Part shown: positions 1 to 10,900 of the stretch, in pieces | Position numbering within the stretch: position 1 is the first letter of the stretch | Layout of the letters: each line of letters opens with the position of its first letter | Origin: Chamaea fasciata | Taxonomy: Eukaryota; Chordata; Aves; Passeriformes; Sylviidae | Direction of reading: 5' to 3' | Assembly (NCBI GenBank): GCA_029207755.1 | Contig: JARCOQ010000590.1 | Location: 1-64,000 of the forward strand | Length of the DNA stretch: 64,000 nucleotides | Translations under genes and position numbers: made by a program | Notes under the pieces: generated by a model | Told to the model about the DNA's origin: nothing | The model's input: only the letters and a program-made list of their open reading frames with translations | Databases searched by the model: none

Positions 1-22
1 TGTCCGGGGCGGGGCGGGGCGG

Positions 23-59
23 TGACGTCACACGCGGGCGGTGACGTCACGCGTGGGCG
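23..59 (+). promoter_or_regulatory. BBC3: Twin CRE plus EGR1-type motif at the BBC3 promoter
   Basis: Two perfect palindromic cAMP-response elements, TGACGTCA, lie at 23-30 and 42-49. They are followed by GCGTGGGCG, the classical EGR1/zinc-finger motif, at 51-59. The GC-rich, CpG-dense setting fits a CpG-island promoter. Known biology: CREB/ATF-family factors bind the palindrome, and ATF4/CHOP stress signalling induces PUMA in mammals. That these copies drive this gene is inferred from position just upstream of the putative first exon. Confidence 0.6.
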
Positions 60-124
60 TGTCCAGACCGAGCCGGTGCCGCCGGTGTCGAACGCGCCCG
101 TCCCGACCGGTTCATGCGGCTGCC
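60..124 (+). other. BBC3: Putative non-coding first exon of BBC3
   Basis: A consensus splice donor (GTGAGT) starts at 125 and a good acceptor (CTCCCCACAG) ends at 1160, directly before the coding exon. The transcription start is not visible; 60 is only an approximate left edge. An ATG at 114 would read into the next exon in a different frame from the BBC3 start, so it would act as an upstream ORF if transcribed. The mammalian gene also has 5' non-coding exons. Confidence 0.45.
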
Positions 125-970
125 GTGAGTGGGGGGTCCCGGGCCGGGGGAAGGGGGGGGTCCCGTGGGAACGGGGGACACGCGGACAGGGGGAGGGGGC
201 GGCGGAGATCCCCCCCTCCCCCCCCGCCCGGGAATGGGGGAACGCGGGGGTCGCGGAGCCCCGAGCGGAGGAGACGCGGGGAGGGAACGCGGAGCGGCAC
301 CGGGAGGGAGCGGCGGCGGGGACGGCGACACGGCGGGGGGACACGCGGGGGGGGCGGCCAGCGGCTGGAGGAGGGTGAGGAGGGGGCGCGGAGCCCGAGG
401 TTCGGGGGCTCGGGGAGCGCGCGCGGCGCGGGACGGCGACACGCGTGGGGGACAGGCGGGGACAGCCGGGCGGGGGTCGCGGAGCCTCGGGGACAAGGGG
501 GATGCCCGAAATTGGGGAGGGGGGCGTCAGGAGAGAGCGCGGGACAGGACGGGGGGGCGGGGGGGGGGGGACACCCACGCGGGACAGGGAGGGGACACAA
601 CGCCGGACGCGCCGAGGGGACCCCCGGGGTTGAGGGGGGGGGTGGAGGGGGGGGGGGAGGACACGCGCGGGGGTCGCAGCCCCTCGTGGGTGGGGGACAG
701 GCACGCGGGGACGCGGCGCGGCACGGGACAGGTGTGGGGAGGGGACGGCCACGCGGGAGCGCGCGCGGGGGACACGCGGGAGCGCGCGGCGGTGACAGGG
801 ACACCGCACATGGCCGCGGGGCGGGCGGAGCGCGGACCCTCCGGGGAGGGGGGGGCCGAGCCCCTGGAGGGGGGTCCGCGCTGAGCCCCCCCGCGCTCGG
901 GCAGGGCTGGGGACGTTGGCGGACAGGCGGGCGGCGACACTCGGGGGTCCCCACGCGTGGCCGGGGGTCG
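125..970. other. GC-rich intron 1 of BBC3, no gene
   Basis: CpG-rich, G-run-rich DNA inside the presumed first intron. It is open in several frames only because it lacks A/T-rich stop codons. No p53 response element of the RRRCWWGYYY pair type was seen by eye here. Confidence 0.5.
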
Positions 971-977
971 CTGCCCG

Positions 978-1021
978 GTTTGTTTACAAACACCGCCCGC
1001 TCCCACCGCGCCCCCTGGCGG
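978..1021 (+). promoter_or_regulatory. BBC3: FOX palindrome next to a CTCF-type site in BBC3 intron 1
   Basis: TTGTTTAC at 980-987 sits in a near-palindrome and reads as the forkhead element GTAAACAA on the other strand. About 20 bp on, 1008-1021 read on the minus strand is CCGCCAGGGGGCGC, a near-ideal CTCF core. In mammals FOXO3 induces PUMA through a forkhead element in this gene, independently of p53. Conservation of that circuit here is inferred, not shown. Confidence 0.5.
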
Positions 1022-1175
1022 CCGCTCGGCGCCATTTTTTTGGGGGGGGGGGCGGAGGAGCGGGAGGTGTGGACCCCCCCCCCAAAAAAATAAACCCCCC
1101 CGAGGGCGCGGACCCCACCCCAGGATTGGAACCCACGCGTGTCCCCCCCCCTCCCCACAGAGCCCCCCGGGAGCG

Positions 1176-2844
1176 ATGGCCAGACCGCTGCGGGAAGGGA
1201 CCCTCGGGGAGCCCCCAGCCCCCCCTCCCCTCGCACCCCGCCTGCGGGGGGGGCGGGGGGGGGGCCGCCCACCCACGGGCCCCCCCCCCACACGTGGGGC
1301 CGCCCCCTCCACGCGCCTGAGCTGCGGAGAGCGCGGGGACCCCCCCGGGACCCCCCCCAATTTCGGCTCCTATGCTTGGGGACCCCACGGTGAGTCCTGG
1401 GCTGGGGGATTCGGGGGGGGGGGGATCGTCACTTTTGGGGGGTCCCCAAACCCCCCCCCCCCGAGCCGTTCCATGGGAAGACCCCTCCCCACACCTTTTG
1501 GGGGGGCGTGGCTCACCCTGACCCCACCCTATATTTTGGGGGGCGTGGCCCGGCCTAACCTCCCCCCCGCCCCTTTACCGCCCTCCAGGTGATTTCCGCC
1601 CCACGGAGGAGGCGGAACACGAGGGGACCCCCCAAATTGAGGGGGGGGCTGTCCCCAACGGGCACCTGCCCGGGCCCCCCCCCGCGGCCCCCCCCGGCCC
1701 CGAGCAGATTTTGGGGGCGCGGTTGAGGCTCCTGGGAGACGCCTTCCAGCACAGCTACGAGCGCCAGGTGAGGGGGACCCCCGACATTTGGGGAGGGGGT
1801 ACCCCAAAATTCGCGTGGGAACCGAGGATGTTGGGGAGGGGGGCGCCCAAAAAATTCCCCCCCCCCTCCGGCTCTTTTGTGGTGTTGCTCCTGGTGGCAT
1901 CTGCTCCCTACTGGGGTTATCCCAAAATTTTTTTGGGGGTGGGGGGGGGGCTCCCAAAATTGACAGGAAAGCCCCAAAATTGGGTGGGAACACCCCAAAA
2001 TTAGCCGGGACACACCCCCCGGGACAACTTTTTTTGGGGCATTTCCCCCCAAAATTCTTCTTTTTCCTCATCCCAGCACAATCCCTCCAACTCCTCCTCC
2101 CCGGGGCTGGATTTGGGAGGGGCTGGGATTTGGGGTAACACCCCAAAATTTAGAGGAGACGCCCTAAAATTCAGCAGGGACGCCCAAAATTGGGGGGGGG
2201 AGGGGGACACACACAGCCCTTGAGGCTTTTTTTTGGGGGTTCACGCCCCAAAACTCTGGTTTTGGAGTTTGGAAAAAGCTGGAATTTGAGGGGAAACCCC
2301 CCGAAATTCAGCGAAAACTCCCCAAAAATCTGGAGGAGACCCCAAAAAATTTAGTGAGGACGCCCCAAAATCTGGCAGGACACCACTTTTTTGGGCGGGA
2401 TACCCCCCCCCCCTAATAATTCCTCCTCTTCCCCATCGCAGCTCCACCCCTCCAGCTCCTGCTCCCAGGGCAGGGATTTTGGGACGGGGGGGAGAAGGGA
2501 AACCCGCCGAAAATTTCGGGGCAAGAGCCAAAAATTCACTCGGGACAACCCCAAAACGGGGCGGGAGGGACCCCACTTTTTTTGGGGGGGTGGGATACAC
2601 CCCAAAATTCCTTTTCCCCCCCATCCCAGCTCTCGCTGCCGGGGCTGGATTGTGGAGGGGGGTGGGGGGGAGGTGCTGGAATTGGGGCTCGCGCTAATGA
2701 GCGGCGTTAATTACCCGCGTTAATTGAAAGCTCGTTCGGCAGCGGCGCGGCCGGGGGCTCTTCTGGGCGCCGCTCTTCCGCTGGGTGGCGCCCTGGCTGG
2801 GGGCGGCGCCCGCAGCGCCCCTGGCGGCCAGAGGGGGGAACTGA
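1176..2844 (+). CDS. BBC3: BBC3/PUMA, BH3-only pro-apoptotic protein
   Basis: Three coding exons: 1176-1389, 1589-1767 and 2743-2844, with phases that join cleanly to 164 residues (human PUMA has 193). The N-terminus MARPLREGTLGEP parallels human MARARQEGSSPEP. Exon 3 encodes a BH3-like helix, ILGARLRLLGDAFQHSYERQ, with the LxxxGD core and the YER end seen in PUMA. The last exon gives an arginine-rich start and a hydrophobic tail (LFWAPLFRWVAPWL), like the mammalian mitochondrial anchor. An alternative in-frame acceptor 12 bp upstream would add four residues. PUMA neutralises BCL2-family guardians at the outer mitochondrial membrane. Position beside SAE1 matches human 19q13.32. The middle of the protein is a poorly conserved Pro/Gly-rich linker. 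HRK or BMF are less likely on N-terminus and location. Confidence 0.8.
1768..2742. repeat. Degenerate CCCCAAAATT-type repeats in BBC3 intron
   Basis: The intron between the BH3 exon and the tail exon is made of irregular copies of blocks such as GGGGACGCCCCAAAATTTAG. No independent gene is seen. Confidence 0.6.
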
Positions 2845-3703
2845 GCCCGGCGACACCTGGAGAACACCTGGAGAACACCTGGATCACACCTGGAGAACAC
2901 CTGGGAAAGGCCGCGGGACGCTCGCAGGACAGCGGGGGGGGGTCGGGGGGGGGAGACCCCAACCTCAAAGCGGGGACAAAGCACAACCCCCCCCCTCAAT
3001 TCGGGTTGGTCGCGTCCATCTCTTCCCCTCCCCCCGTCCCGTTTTTATTTATTTGTGTAATTTATTTATTGGGGGGGGAGGGGAAGATTTGGGGGGGGGA
3101 TCCCCCCCCCAAAAAATGTGGCAGGAAGGGGGAACTCCCCAATTTCCCCCCTCCCCCTCCCAAAAAAAAGGGTCTGTAAATGCTGTAAATTGGGGAGGGG
3201 GAGTGTAAATTTTGGGGGTTTTTTTTTGGGGGGGGGGGAGAATGAGGGGGAGACCCCCCCAAAAATGGTGCTGGGGGTGGTGGGGGGAGGTCAAGACCAC
3301 CCCCCAAATTTCCCCCCCTCCCCAGGGGTGTGTATATGTTGTACATGGGCTGTAAATGGGGTGAATTTGGGGCGGGGGGTGTTTTTTTTGGGGGGGTGGG
3401 GGGGGCTGTATATGATCCATGGGGGAGGGGGGATTTGGGGGACCCCCCCGGATGGTGCTGGGTCCACGTGACCCCCCCGCGGGGCTGTACATGCTGTATA
3501 TGGGCTGTACATTGTACATAGGGTGTACATAGGGCGGCTGTACATTTTTTTGGGGGGGGGGGGAGGGGTTTCTGTACATTTTTGGGGTCTGTACATGAAT
3601 TTGGGAGGTTCTGTACATTTTTTTGGGGGGGTGGGGGGCGCTGTACAGGAATTTTGGGGAGGGGGTCCCACAGGGTCGGTGCCATTTTTGTACTTTTGTT
3701 TGC

Positions 3704-3709
3704 AATAAA
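3704..3709 (+). terminator. BBC3: BBC3 polyadenylation signal
   Basis: AATAAA about 860 bp after the BBC3 stop, in TTTGCAATAAAAATGG context. It marks the likely end of a 3' UTR that is itself built of G-run repeats with recurring TGTACATNGG motifs (3,320-3,640). The SAE1 signal comes from the other strand 1.07 kb further on. Confidence 0.7.
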
Positions 3710-3734
3710 AATGGATTTATGAGAGGAGGGGTTT

Positions 3735-4560
3735 GGGGGGGTCGAGAGGATTTTGGGGGGGTCTGTAGGATTTTGGGGAGTGTAAGATTTTGGGGGGGTC
3801 TGTAGGATTTTGGGGGGAGTCTGTAGGATTTTGGGGTGGTGTCTGTGGGATTTTGGGGTGGGGTCTGTAGGATTTTGGGGGGGGGTCTGTAGGATTTTGG
3901 GGTGGGTCTGTGGGATTTTGGGGAGTGTAGGATTTTGGGGGGGGTCTGTGGGATTTTGGGGAGTCTAGGATTTTGGGGGGGTCTGTAGGATTTTGGGGGG
4001 GGTCTGTAGGATTTTGGGGGGAGTCTGTAGGATTTTGGGGTGGTGTCTGTGGGATTTTGGGGTGGGGTCTGTAGGATTTTGGGGGGGGTCTGTAGGATTT
4101 GGGGTGGTGTCTGTGGGATTTTGGGGGGAGTCTGTAGGATTTTGGGGAGTCTAGGATTTTGGGGTGGGGTCTGTAGGATTTTGGGGGGGTCTGTAGGATT
4201 TTGGGGTGGGTCTGTGGGATTTTTGGGGAGTCTAGGATTTTGGGGGGGTCTGTAGGATTTTGGGGGGGTCTGTAGGATTTTGGGGTGGGTCTGTGGGATT
4301 TTGGGGAGTCTAGGATTTTGGGGGGGGTCTGTAGGATTTTGGGGGTGGTGTCTGTGGGATTTTGGGGTGGGGTCTGTAGGATTTTGGGGGGGTCTGTAGG
4401 ATTTTGGGGTGGGTCTGTAGGATTTTGGGGAGTCTAGGATTTTGGGGGGGTCTGTAGGATTTTGGGGGGGTCTGTAGGATTTTGGGGTGGGGTCTGTGGG
4501 ATTTTGGGGAGTGTAAGATTTGGGGGGGGGTCTGTGAGTTTTTTTGGGGGGTTTAGGGGG
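3735..4560 (+). repeat. 20-bp minisatellite TCTGTAGGATTTTGGGGGGG
   Basis: About 40 units of roughly 20 bp between the two convergent genes. Every unit has a run of four or more G, so the plus strand could form G-quadruplexes. The reading frames open through it are products of the repeat. Confidence 0.85.
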
Positions 4561-4775
4561 ATCTTTGGGGTTCGGAGGGCTCTAGAGGATTTAGGGGGAT
4601 TTGTGGGGTTTGGGGGCTCTGTAGCGGTTTGGGATTTTTGGGGAGGGGTCTGCGGGATTTGGGAATCCCCAGATTTTGGGGTTCACCCCCTTATGGGGTC
4701 TCAGCATCCCGTGTCCCCCCCCTCCTCCCCAATTCCAACCCCCCCAAAATCAGCCACGGTTTTCTAAGAAAAACC

Positions 4776-4781
4776 TTTATT
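4776..4781 (-). terminator. SAE1: SAE1 polyadenylation signal
   Basis: TTTATT on the plus strand is AATAAA for SAE1, about 140 bp after the stop codon at 4922-4924. Confidence 0.7.
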
Positions 4782-4921
4782 CACCCCAAACCCCCTCCCC
4801 TACAACCCTGGGGAGGGGGGGGGGGGTTAGGACCCCTCCCCAAACTCCCTCCACGATTCGGGGGTGTCCCTGGGGAGGATTCAGGAGCCCCCCAAAACCC
4901 CTGCCCGGATTTGGGGGTCTC

Positions 4922-7900
4922 TCAGAGGGGGGGTCCCAGGCACTCCACCATGCCCTGGCCCCTGACGCCGTCGAAGAAGAAGAAGTTGTTGTGGGGAGGG
5001 TCCCGCTGGGACAGGGCCTGGAGGGGGGTGGGGGGACACAGGGGGGTCACGGGGGGGATTTTGGGGACCCCCCAGACCCCTCAGGACCCCCTAAATCTGT
5101 ACCTTGACCACCTCCTGGCCCAGCACGCCCCCGACCACGCACACACGGGCGCCATCTCCGAGAAGCAGAAGCTGGAAAGGGGGGGGGTGAAGATCGAACG
5201 AGGGAAAAAAAAAAATCCCAAAAATGGGATTTTCACACCCCCCCCCCCAAAAAAAAAACCAACCTGGGGGGTTTGAGGGCTCTGGGTGCCCTGAAAACCC
5301 CAAGGGTTCACCCCCCCCCCAAAAAAAAAAAGGTTTGGGAAATCCTGAGGGCCAAGGGGACACAGAACGGCCCCCGCGTGTCCCCAAGGTCCTTTGAGGG
5401 GACGCAGCCCCCCCGCATGTGGCCCCAGCAGCCGCGGTGGCCTTGGGGACAGAGCGCCAGCGGCCCGCAGCCCGCCCCGTGTCCCCTCACCTGGGGAAAT
5501 GCTCCGGCAGCAGGTGAGAGCCGACCCCCAGGGCCTCCAGCACCTCCCGGCGCAGCCGCAGCAGCCGCTCCGAGTCCTCGGCCCCGCGGCGGGGACAGGG
5601 ATCGCGGCCCGTCTCCGTCCTGAACCGCAGGAGAACTGGGGACAGGGGACATTGTCACTGTCACTGGGACACTGTCACTGTCACTGGGACACTGTCACTG
5701 GGACACTGTCACTGTCACTGTCAGTGTCACAGGGACACCCAGAGCAGCCGCTCCGAGTCCTCGGCCCCGCGGCGGGGACAGGGATCGCGGCCCGTCTCCG
5801 TCCTGAACCGCAGGAGAACTGGGGACAGGGGACACCGTGGGGACACTGTCACTGGGACACTGTCACTGGGACACTGTCACTGTCACAGGGACACTGTCAC
5901 TGTCACTAGGGACACTGTCACTGTCACTGGGACACTGTCACTGGGACACTGTCACTGTCACAGGGACACTGTCACTGTCACTGGGGACACTGTCACTGTC
6001 ACTGGGACACTGTCACTGGGACACTGTCACTGTCACTGTCACTGGGGACACTGTCACTGTCACTGGGGACACTGTCACTGTCACTGTCACAGGGTCACTG
6101 TCACTGGGGACACTGTCACTGTCACTGGGGACACTGTCACTGGGACACTGTCACTGTCACAGGGACACTGTCACTGTCACTAGGGACACTGTCACTGTCA
6201 CTGGGACACTGTCACTGGGACACTGTCACTGTCACAGGGACACTGTCACTGTCACTGGGGACACTGTCACTGTCACTGGGACACTGTCACTGTCACTGGG
6301 GACACTGTCACTGTCACTGGGACACTGTCACTGGGACACTGTCACTGTCACAGGGACACTGTCACTGTCACTGGGGACACTGTCACTGTCACTGGGACAC
6401 TGTCACTGGGACACTGTCACTGTCACTGTCACTGGGGACACTGTCACTGTCACTGGGGACACTGTCACTGTCACTGGGACACTGTCACTGTCACTGTCAC
6501 AGGGTCACTGTCACTGGGGACACTGTCACTGTCACTGGGACACTGTCACTGGGACACTGTCACTGTCACAGGGACACTGTCACTGTCACTGGGGACACTG
6601 TCACTGTCACTGGGACACTGTCACTGGGACACTGTCACTGTCACAGGGACACTGTCACTGTCACTGGGGACACTGTCACTGTCACTGGGACACTGTCACT
6701 GGGACACTGTCACTGTCACTGTCACAGGGACACTGTCACTGTCACTGGGGACACTGTCACTGTCACTGGGACACTGTCACTGTCACTGTCACAGGGTCAC
6801 TGTCACTGGGGACACTGTCACTGTCACTGGGACACTGTCACTGGGACACTGTCACTGTCACCGTCACAGTCACAGGGACACCCCAGGGAGGGCACAGCCC
6901 CTCCGAGCCCACGGCTTTTCCCCATCAACGGGAGGTTTTTCCCCAGGAATGGGATTTTTTTCCCGCTCCAGAAATGATTTTTTTTTCCCCCCCAATATTG
7001 TGTTTTTTTTTCCCCCCTGGAATGTCGTTTGTTGTTTTTTTTTCCCTGGAAATGGGTGGGGGGGGTTTGGGTTTTTTTGGGAAAAGGCTGCTGGGAAGGC
7101 ACCTTGGAGCAGGAAGTAGTCGGGGGCCGTGCGCCGCAGCGCCGCCGTCGCCTTCTCCCCGCGCCACTCCACGGCCAGCGCGTCCCGCAGCTGGCAGAAC
7201 TCCAGGCGCTGCAGTTCGGGGGAAAAAACGTGGGATTGGGGGGGATTGGGAATGAAGGCAGAATCCCGGGGGAAAAAAACGCGAAATTCCCACAGGCGGC
7301 ACAAGTCCAGGCACTGGAATTCCGGGGGAAAACCAGCAGGATTTGGGACGGAGCGGGGGAAAGGGAAGAAGGTTCTGGGGGATCCTGGGGCAAGGCAGGG
7401 AGTTGGGAATTCTCCCCATTCCATGGGTTAAGGAAATCGGCGATTCCCCCAATTCCACGGGGACAGAGAGTCAGGAATTCCCCCAGTTCCAGGGGAACGA
7501 GGGATCGGGAATCCCGCTTCCACAGGGGACCAGGAAATCAGGAATTCTCGCGGACAAACGCCCGGCCCCATCCCCGTGGGCTCTGGCATCCCAAAACCTC
7601 ATCCCAAGGAACTCCCACGGGATCAGGAGGCGGCAGCTGCTCCTGGTGGCATCCGGGGACATTCCCAGCCCAGGGGACATTCCCAGCCGGATTGCCAGCA
7701 CCTCAGGAATCCCAAAGGAATCCCAAAGGAATCCCAAAGGAATCCCAAAGGAATGCCAAAGGCATCCCAAAATCCCGGGGGGTTTCTGCTCCGCCCGGGA
7801 AATTCCGGCTGGGAGGGGACACCAGGAGGGTCGGGGCCACCCTAAAAGGGATTTGGGGTCACCATAAAAGGGATTTGGGGTCACCCCAAAAGGGATTTGG

Positions 7901-10900
7901 GACCACCCAGGAAAGAAAGAAGCAGCAAAGGTGTTTTGGGAGAGCCATCCCAAGGTTTTTGGGGTCTCTCCCGGGTTTTTGGGGTCTCTCCCGGGTTTTG
8001 GGGTCTCTCCCAGGTTTTTGGTGTCTCTCCCAGGTTTTTGGGGTCTCTCCCAGGGTTTTGGGGTCTCTCCCAGGTTTTTGGTGTCTCTCCCAGGTTTTTG
8101 GTGTCTCTCCCAGGGTTTTGGGGTCTCTCCCGGGTTTTGGGGTCTCTCCCAGGGTTTTGGTGTCTCTCCCAGGGTTTTGGGGTCTCTCCCAGGGTTTTGG
8201 GGTCTCTCCCAGGTTTTTGGGGTCTCTCCCAGGGTTTTGGGGTCTCTCCCAAGGTTTTTGGGGTCTCTCCCAGGGTTTTGGGGTCTCTCCCAGGGTTTTG
8301 GGGTCTCTCCCAGGGTTTTGGGGTCTGTCCCAGGGTTTTGTGGTCTCTCTCAGGGTTTTGGGGTCTCTCTCAGGTTTTTGGTGTCTCTCCCAGGTTTTTG
8401 GGGTCTCTCCCAGGGTTTTGGGGTCTGTTCCAGGTTTTTGGTGTCTCTCCCAGGGTTTTGGGGTCTCTCCCAGGGTTTTGGTGTCTCTCCCAAGGTTTTT
8501 GGGGTCTCTCCCAGGGTTTTGGGGTCGCTCCCAGGTTTTTGGGGTCTCTCCCAAGGTTTTTGGGGTCTCTCCCAGGTTTTTGGGGTCTCTCCCAGGTTTT
8601 TGGGGTCTCTCCCAGGGTTTTGGGGTCTCTCCCAAGGTTTTTGGGGTCTGTCCCAGGGTTTTGGGGTCTCTCCCAGGGTTTTGGGGTCTCTCCCAGGGTT
8701 TTGGGGTCTCTCCCAAGGTTTTTGGGGTCTGTCCCAGGGTTTTGTGGTCTCTCTCAGGGTTTTGGGGTCTCTCTCAGGTTTTTGGTGTCTCTCCCAGGTT
8801 TTTGGGGTCTCTCTCAGGGTTTTGGGGGTCTCTCCCAGGTTTTTGGGGTCTCTCCCAGGGTTTTGGGGTCTCTCCCAGGTTTTTGGGGTCTCTCCCAAGG
8901 TTTTTGGGGTCTCTCCCGGGTTTTGGGGTCTCTCCCAGGTTTTTGGGGTCTCTCCCAGGGTTTTGGGGTCTCCCCCAGGTTTTTGGTGTCTCTCCCAGGG
9001 TTTTGGGGTCTCTCCCAGGGTTTTGGTGTCTCTCCCAAGGTTTTTGGGGTCTCTCCCAGGGTTTTGGGGTCGCTCCCAGGTTTTTGGGGTCTCTCCCAAG
9101 GTTTTTGGGGTCTCTCCCAGGTTTTTGGGGTCTCTCCCAGGGTTTTGGTGTCTCTCCCAAGGTTTTTGGGGTCTCTCCCGGGTTTTTGGGGTCTCTCCCG
9201 GGTTTTGGGGTCTCTCCCAGGTTTTTGGTGTCTCTCCCAGGTTTTTGGGGTCTCTCCCAGGGTTTTGGGGTCTCTCCCAGGTTTTTGGTGTCTCTCCCAA
9301 GGTTTTTGGTGTCTCTCCCAGGGTTTTGGGGTCTCTCCCGGGTTTTGGGGTCTCTCCCAGGGTTTTGGTGTCTCTCCCAGGGTTTTGGGGTCTCTCCCAG
9401 GGTTTTGGGGTCTCTCCCAGGTTTTTGGGGTCTCTCCCAGGGTTTTGGGGTCTCTCCCAAGGTTTTTGGGGTCTCTCCCAGGGTTTTGGGGTCTCTCCCA
9501 GGGTTTTGGGGTCTCTCCCAGGGTTTTGGGGTCTGTCCCAGGGTTTTGTGGTCTCTCTCAGGGTTTTGGGGTCTCTCTCAGGTTTTTGGTGTCTCTCCCA
9601 GGTTTTTGGGGTCTCTCCCAGGGTTTTGGGGTCTGTTCCAGGTTTTTGGTGTCTCTCCCAGGGTTTTGGGGTCTCTCCCAGGGTTTTGGTGTCTCTCCCA
9701 AGGTTTTTGGGGTCTCTCCCAGGGTTTTGGGGTCGCTCCCAGGTTTTTGGGGTCTCTCCCAAGGTTTTTGGGGTCTCTCCCAGGTTTTTGGGGTCTCTCC
9801 CAGGTTTTTGGGGTCTCTCCCAGGGTTTTGGGGTCTCTCCCAAGGTTTTTGGGGTCTGTCCCAGGGTTTTGGGGTCTCTCCCAGGGTTTTGGGGTCTCTC
9901 CCAGGGTTTTGGGGTCTCTCCCAAGGTTTTTGGGGTCTGTCCCAGGGTTTTGTGGTCTCTCTCAGGGTTTTGGGGTCTCTCTCAGGTTTTTGGTGTCTCT
10001 CCCAGGTTTTTGGGGTCTCTCTCAGGGTTTTGGGGGTCTCTCCCAGGTTTTTGGGGTCTCTCCCAGGGTTTTGGGGTCTCTCCCAGGTTTTTGGGGTCTC
10101 TCCCAAGGTTTTTGGGGTCTCTCCCGGGTTTTGGGGTCTCTCCCAGGTTTTTGGGGTCTCTCTCAGGGTTTTGGGGTCTCCCCCAGGTTTTTGGTGTCTC
10201 TCCCAGGGTTTTGGGGTCTCTCCCAGGGTTTTGGTGTCTCTCCCAAGGTTTTTGGGGTCTCTCCCAGGGTTTTGGGGTCGCTCCCAGGTTTTTGGGGTCT
10301 CTCCCAAGGTTTTTGGGGTCTCTCCCAGGTTTTTGGGGTCTCTCCCAGGTTTTTGGGGTCTCTCCCAGGGTTTTGGGGTCTCTCCCAGGGTTTTGGGGTC
10401 TCTCCCAGGTTTTTGGTGTCTCTCCCAGGTTGTTCAGGTCTCTCCCATGTTTTTGGGGTCTCTCCCAGGGTTTTGGGGTCTCTCCCAGGTTTTTGGTGTC
10501 TCTCCCAGGTTGTTGAGGTCTCTCCCAGGTTTTTGGGGTCTGTCCCAGGTTTTTGGGGTCTCTCCCAGGTTTTTGGGGTCTCTCCCAGGGTTTTGAGGTC
10601 TCTCCCATGTTTTTGGGGTCTCTCCCAGGGTTTTGGGGTCTCTCCCAGGTTTTTGGGGTCTGTCCCAGGTTTTTGGGGTCTCTCCCAGGGTTTTGGGGTC
10701 TCTCCCAGGGTTTTGGGGTCTCTCCCAGGTTTTGGTGTCTCTCCCGGGTTTTTGGTGTCTCTCCCAAGGTTTTTGGGGTCTCTCCCAGGTTTTTGGGGTC
10801 TCTCCCGGGTTTTTGGGGTCTCTCCCAGGGTTTTGGGGTCTCTCCCAGGTTTTTGGTGTCTCTCCCGGGTTTTTGGGGTCTCTCCCAGGTTTTTGGGGTC

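Noticed and set aside
3735..4560. Telomeric or subtelomeric repeat
   Set aside because: No TTAGGG; the unit TCTGTAGGATTTTGGGG is a local minisatellite between two genes.
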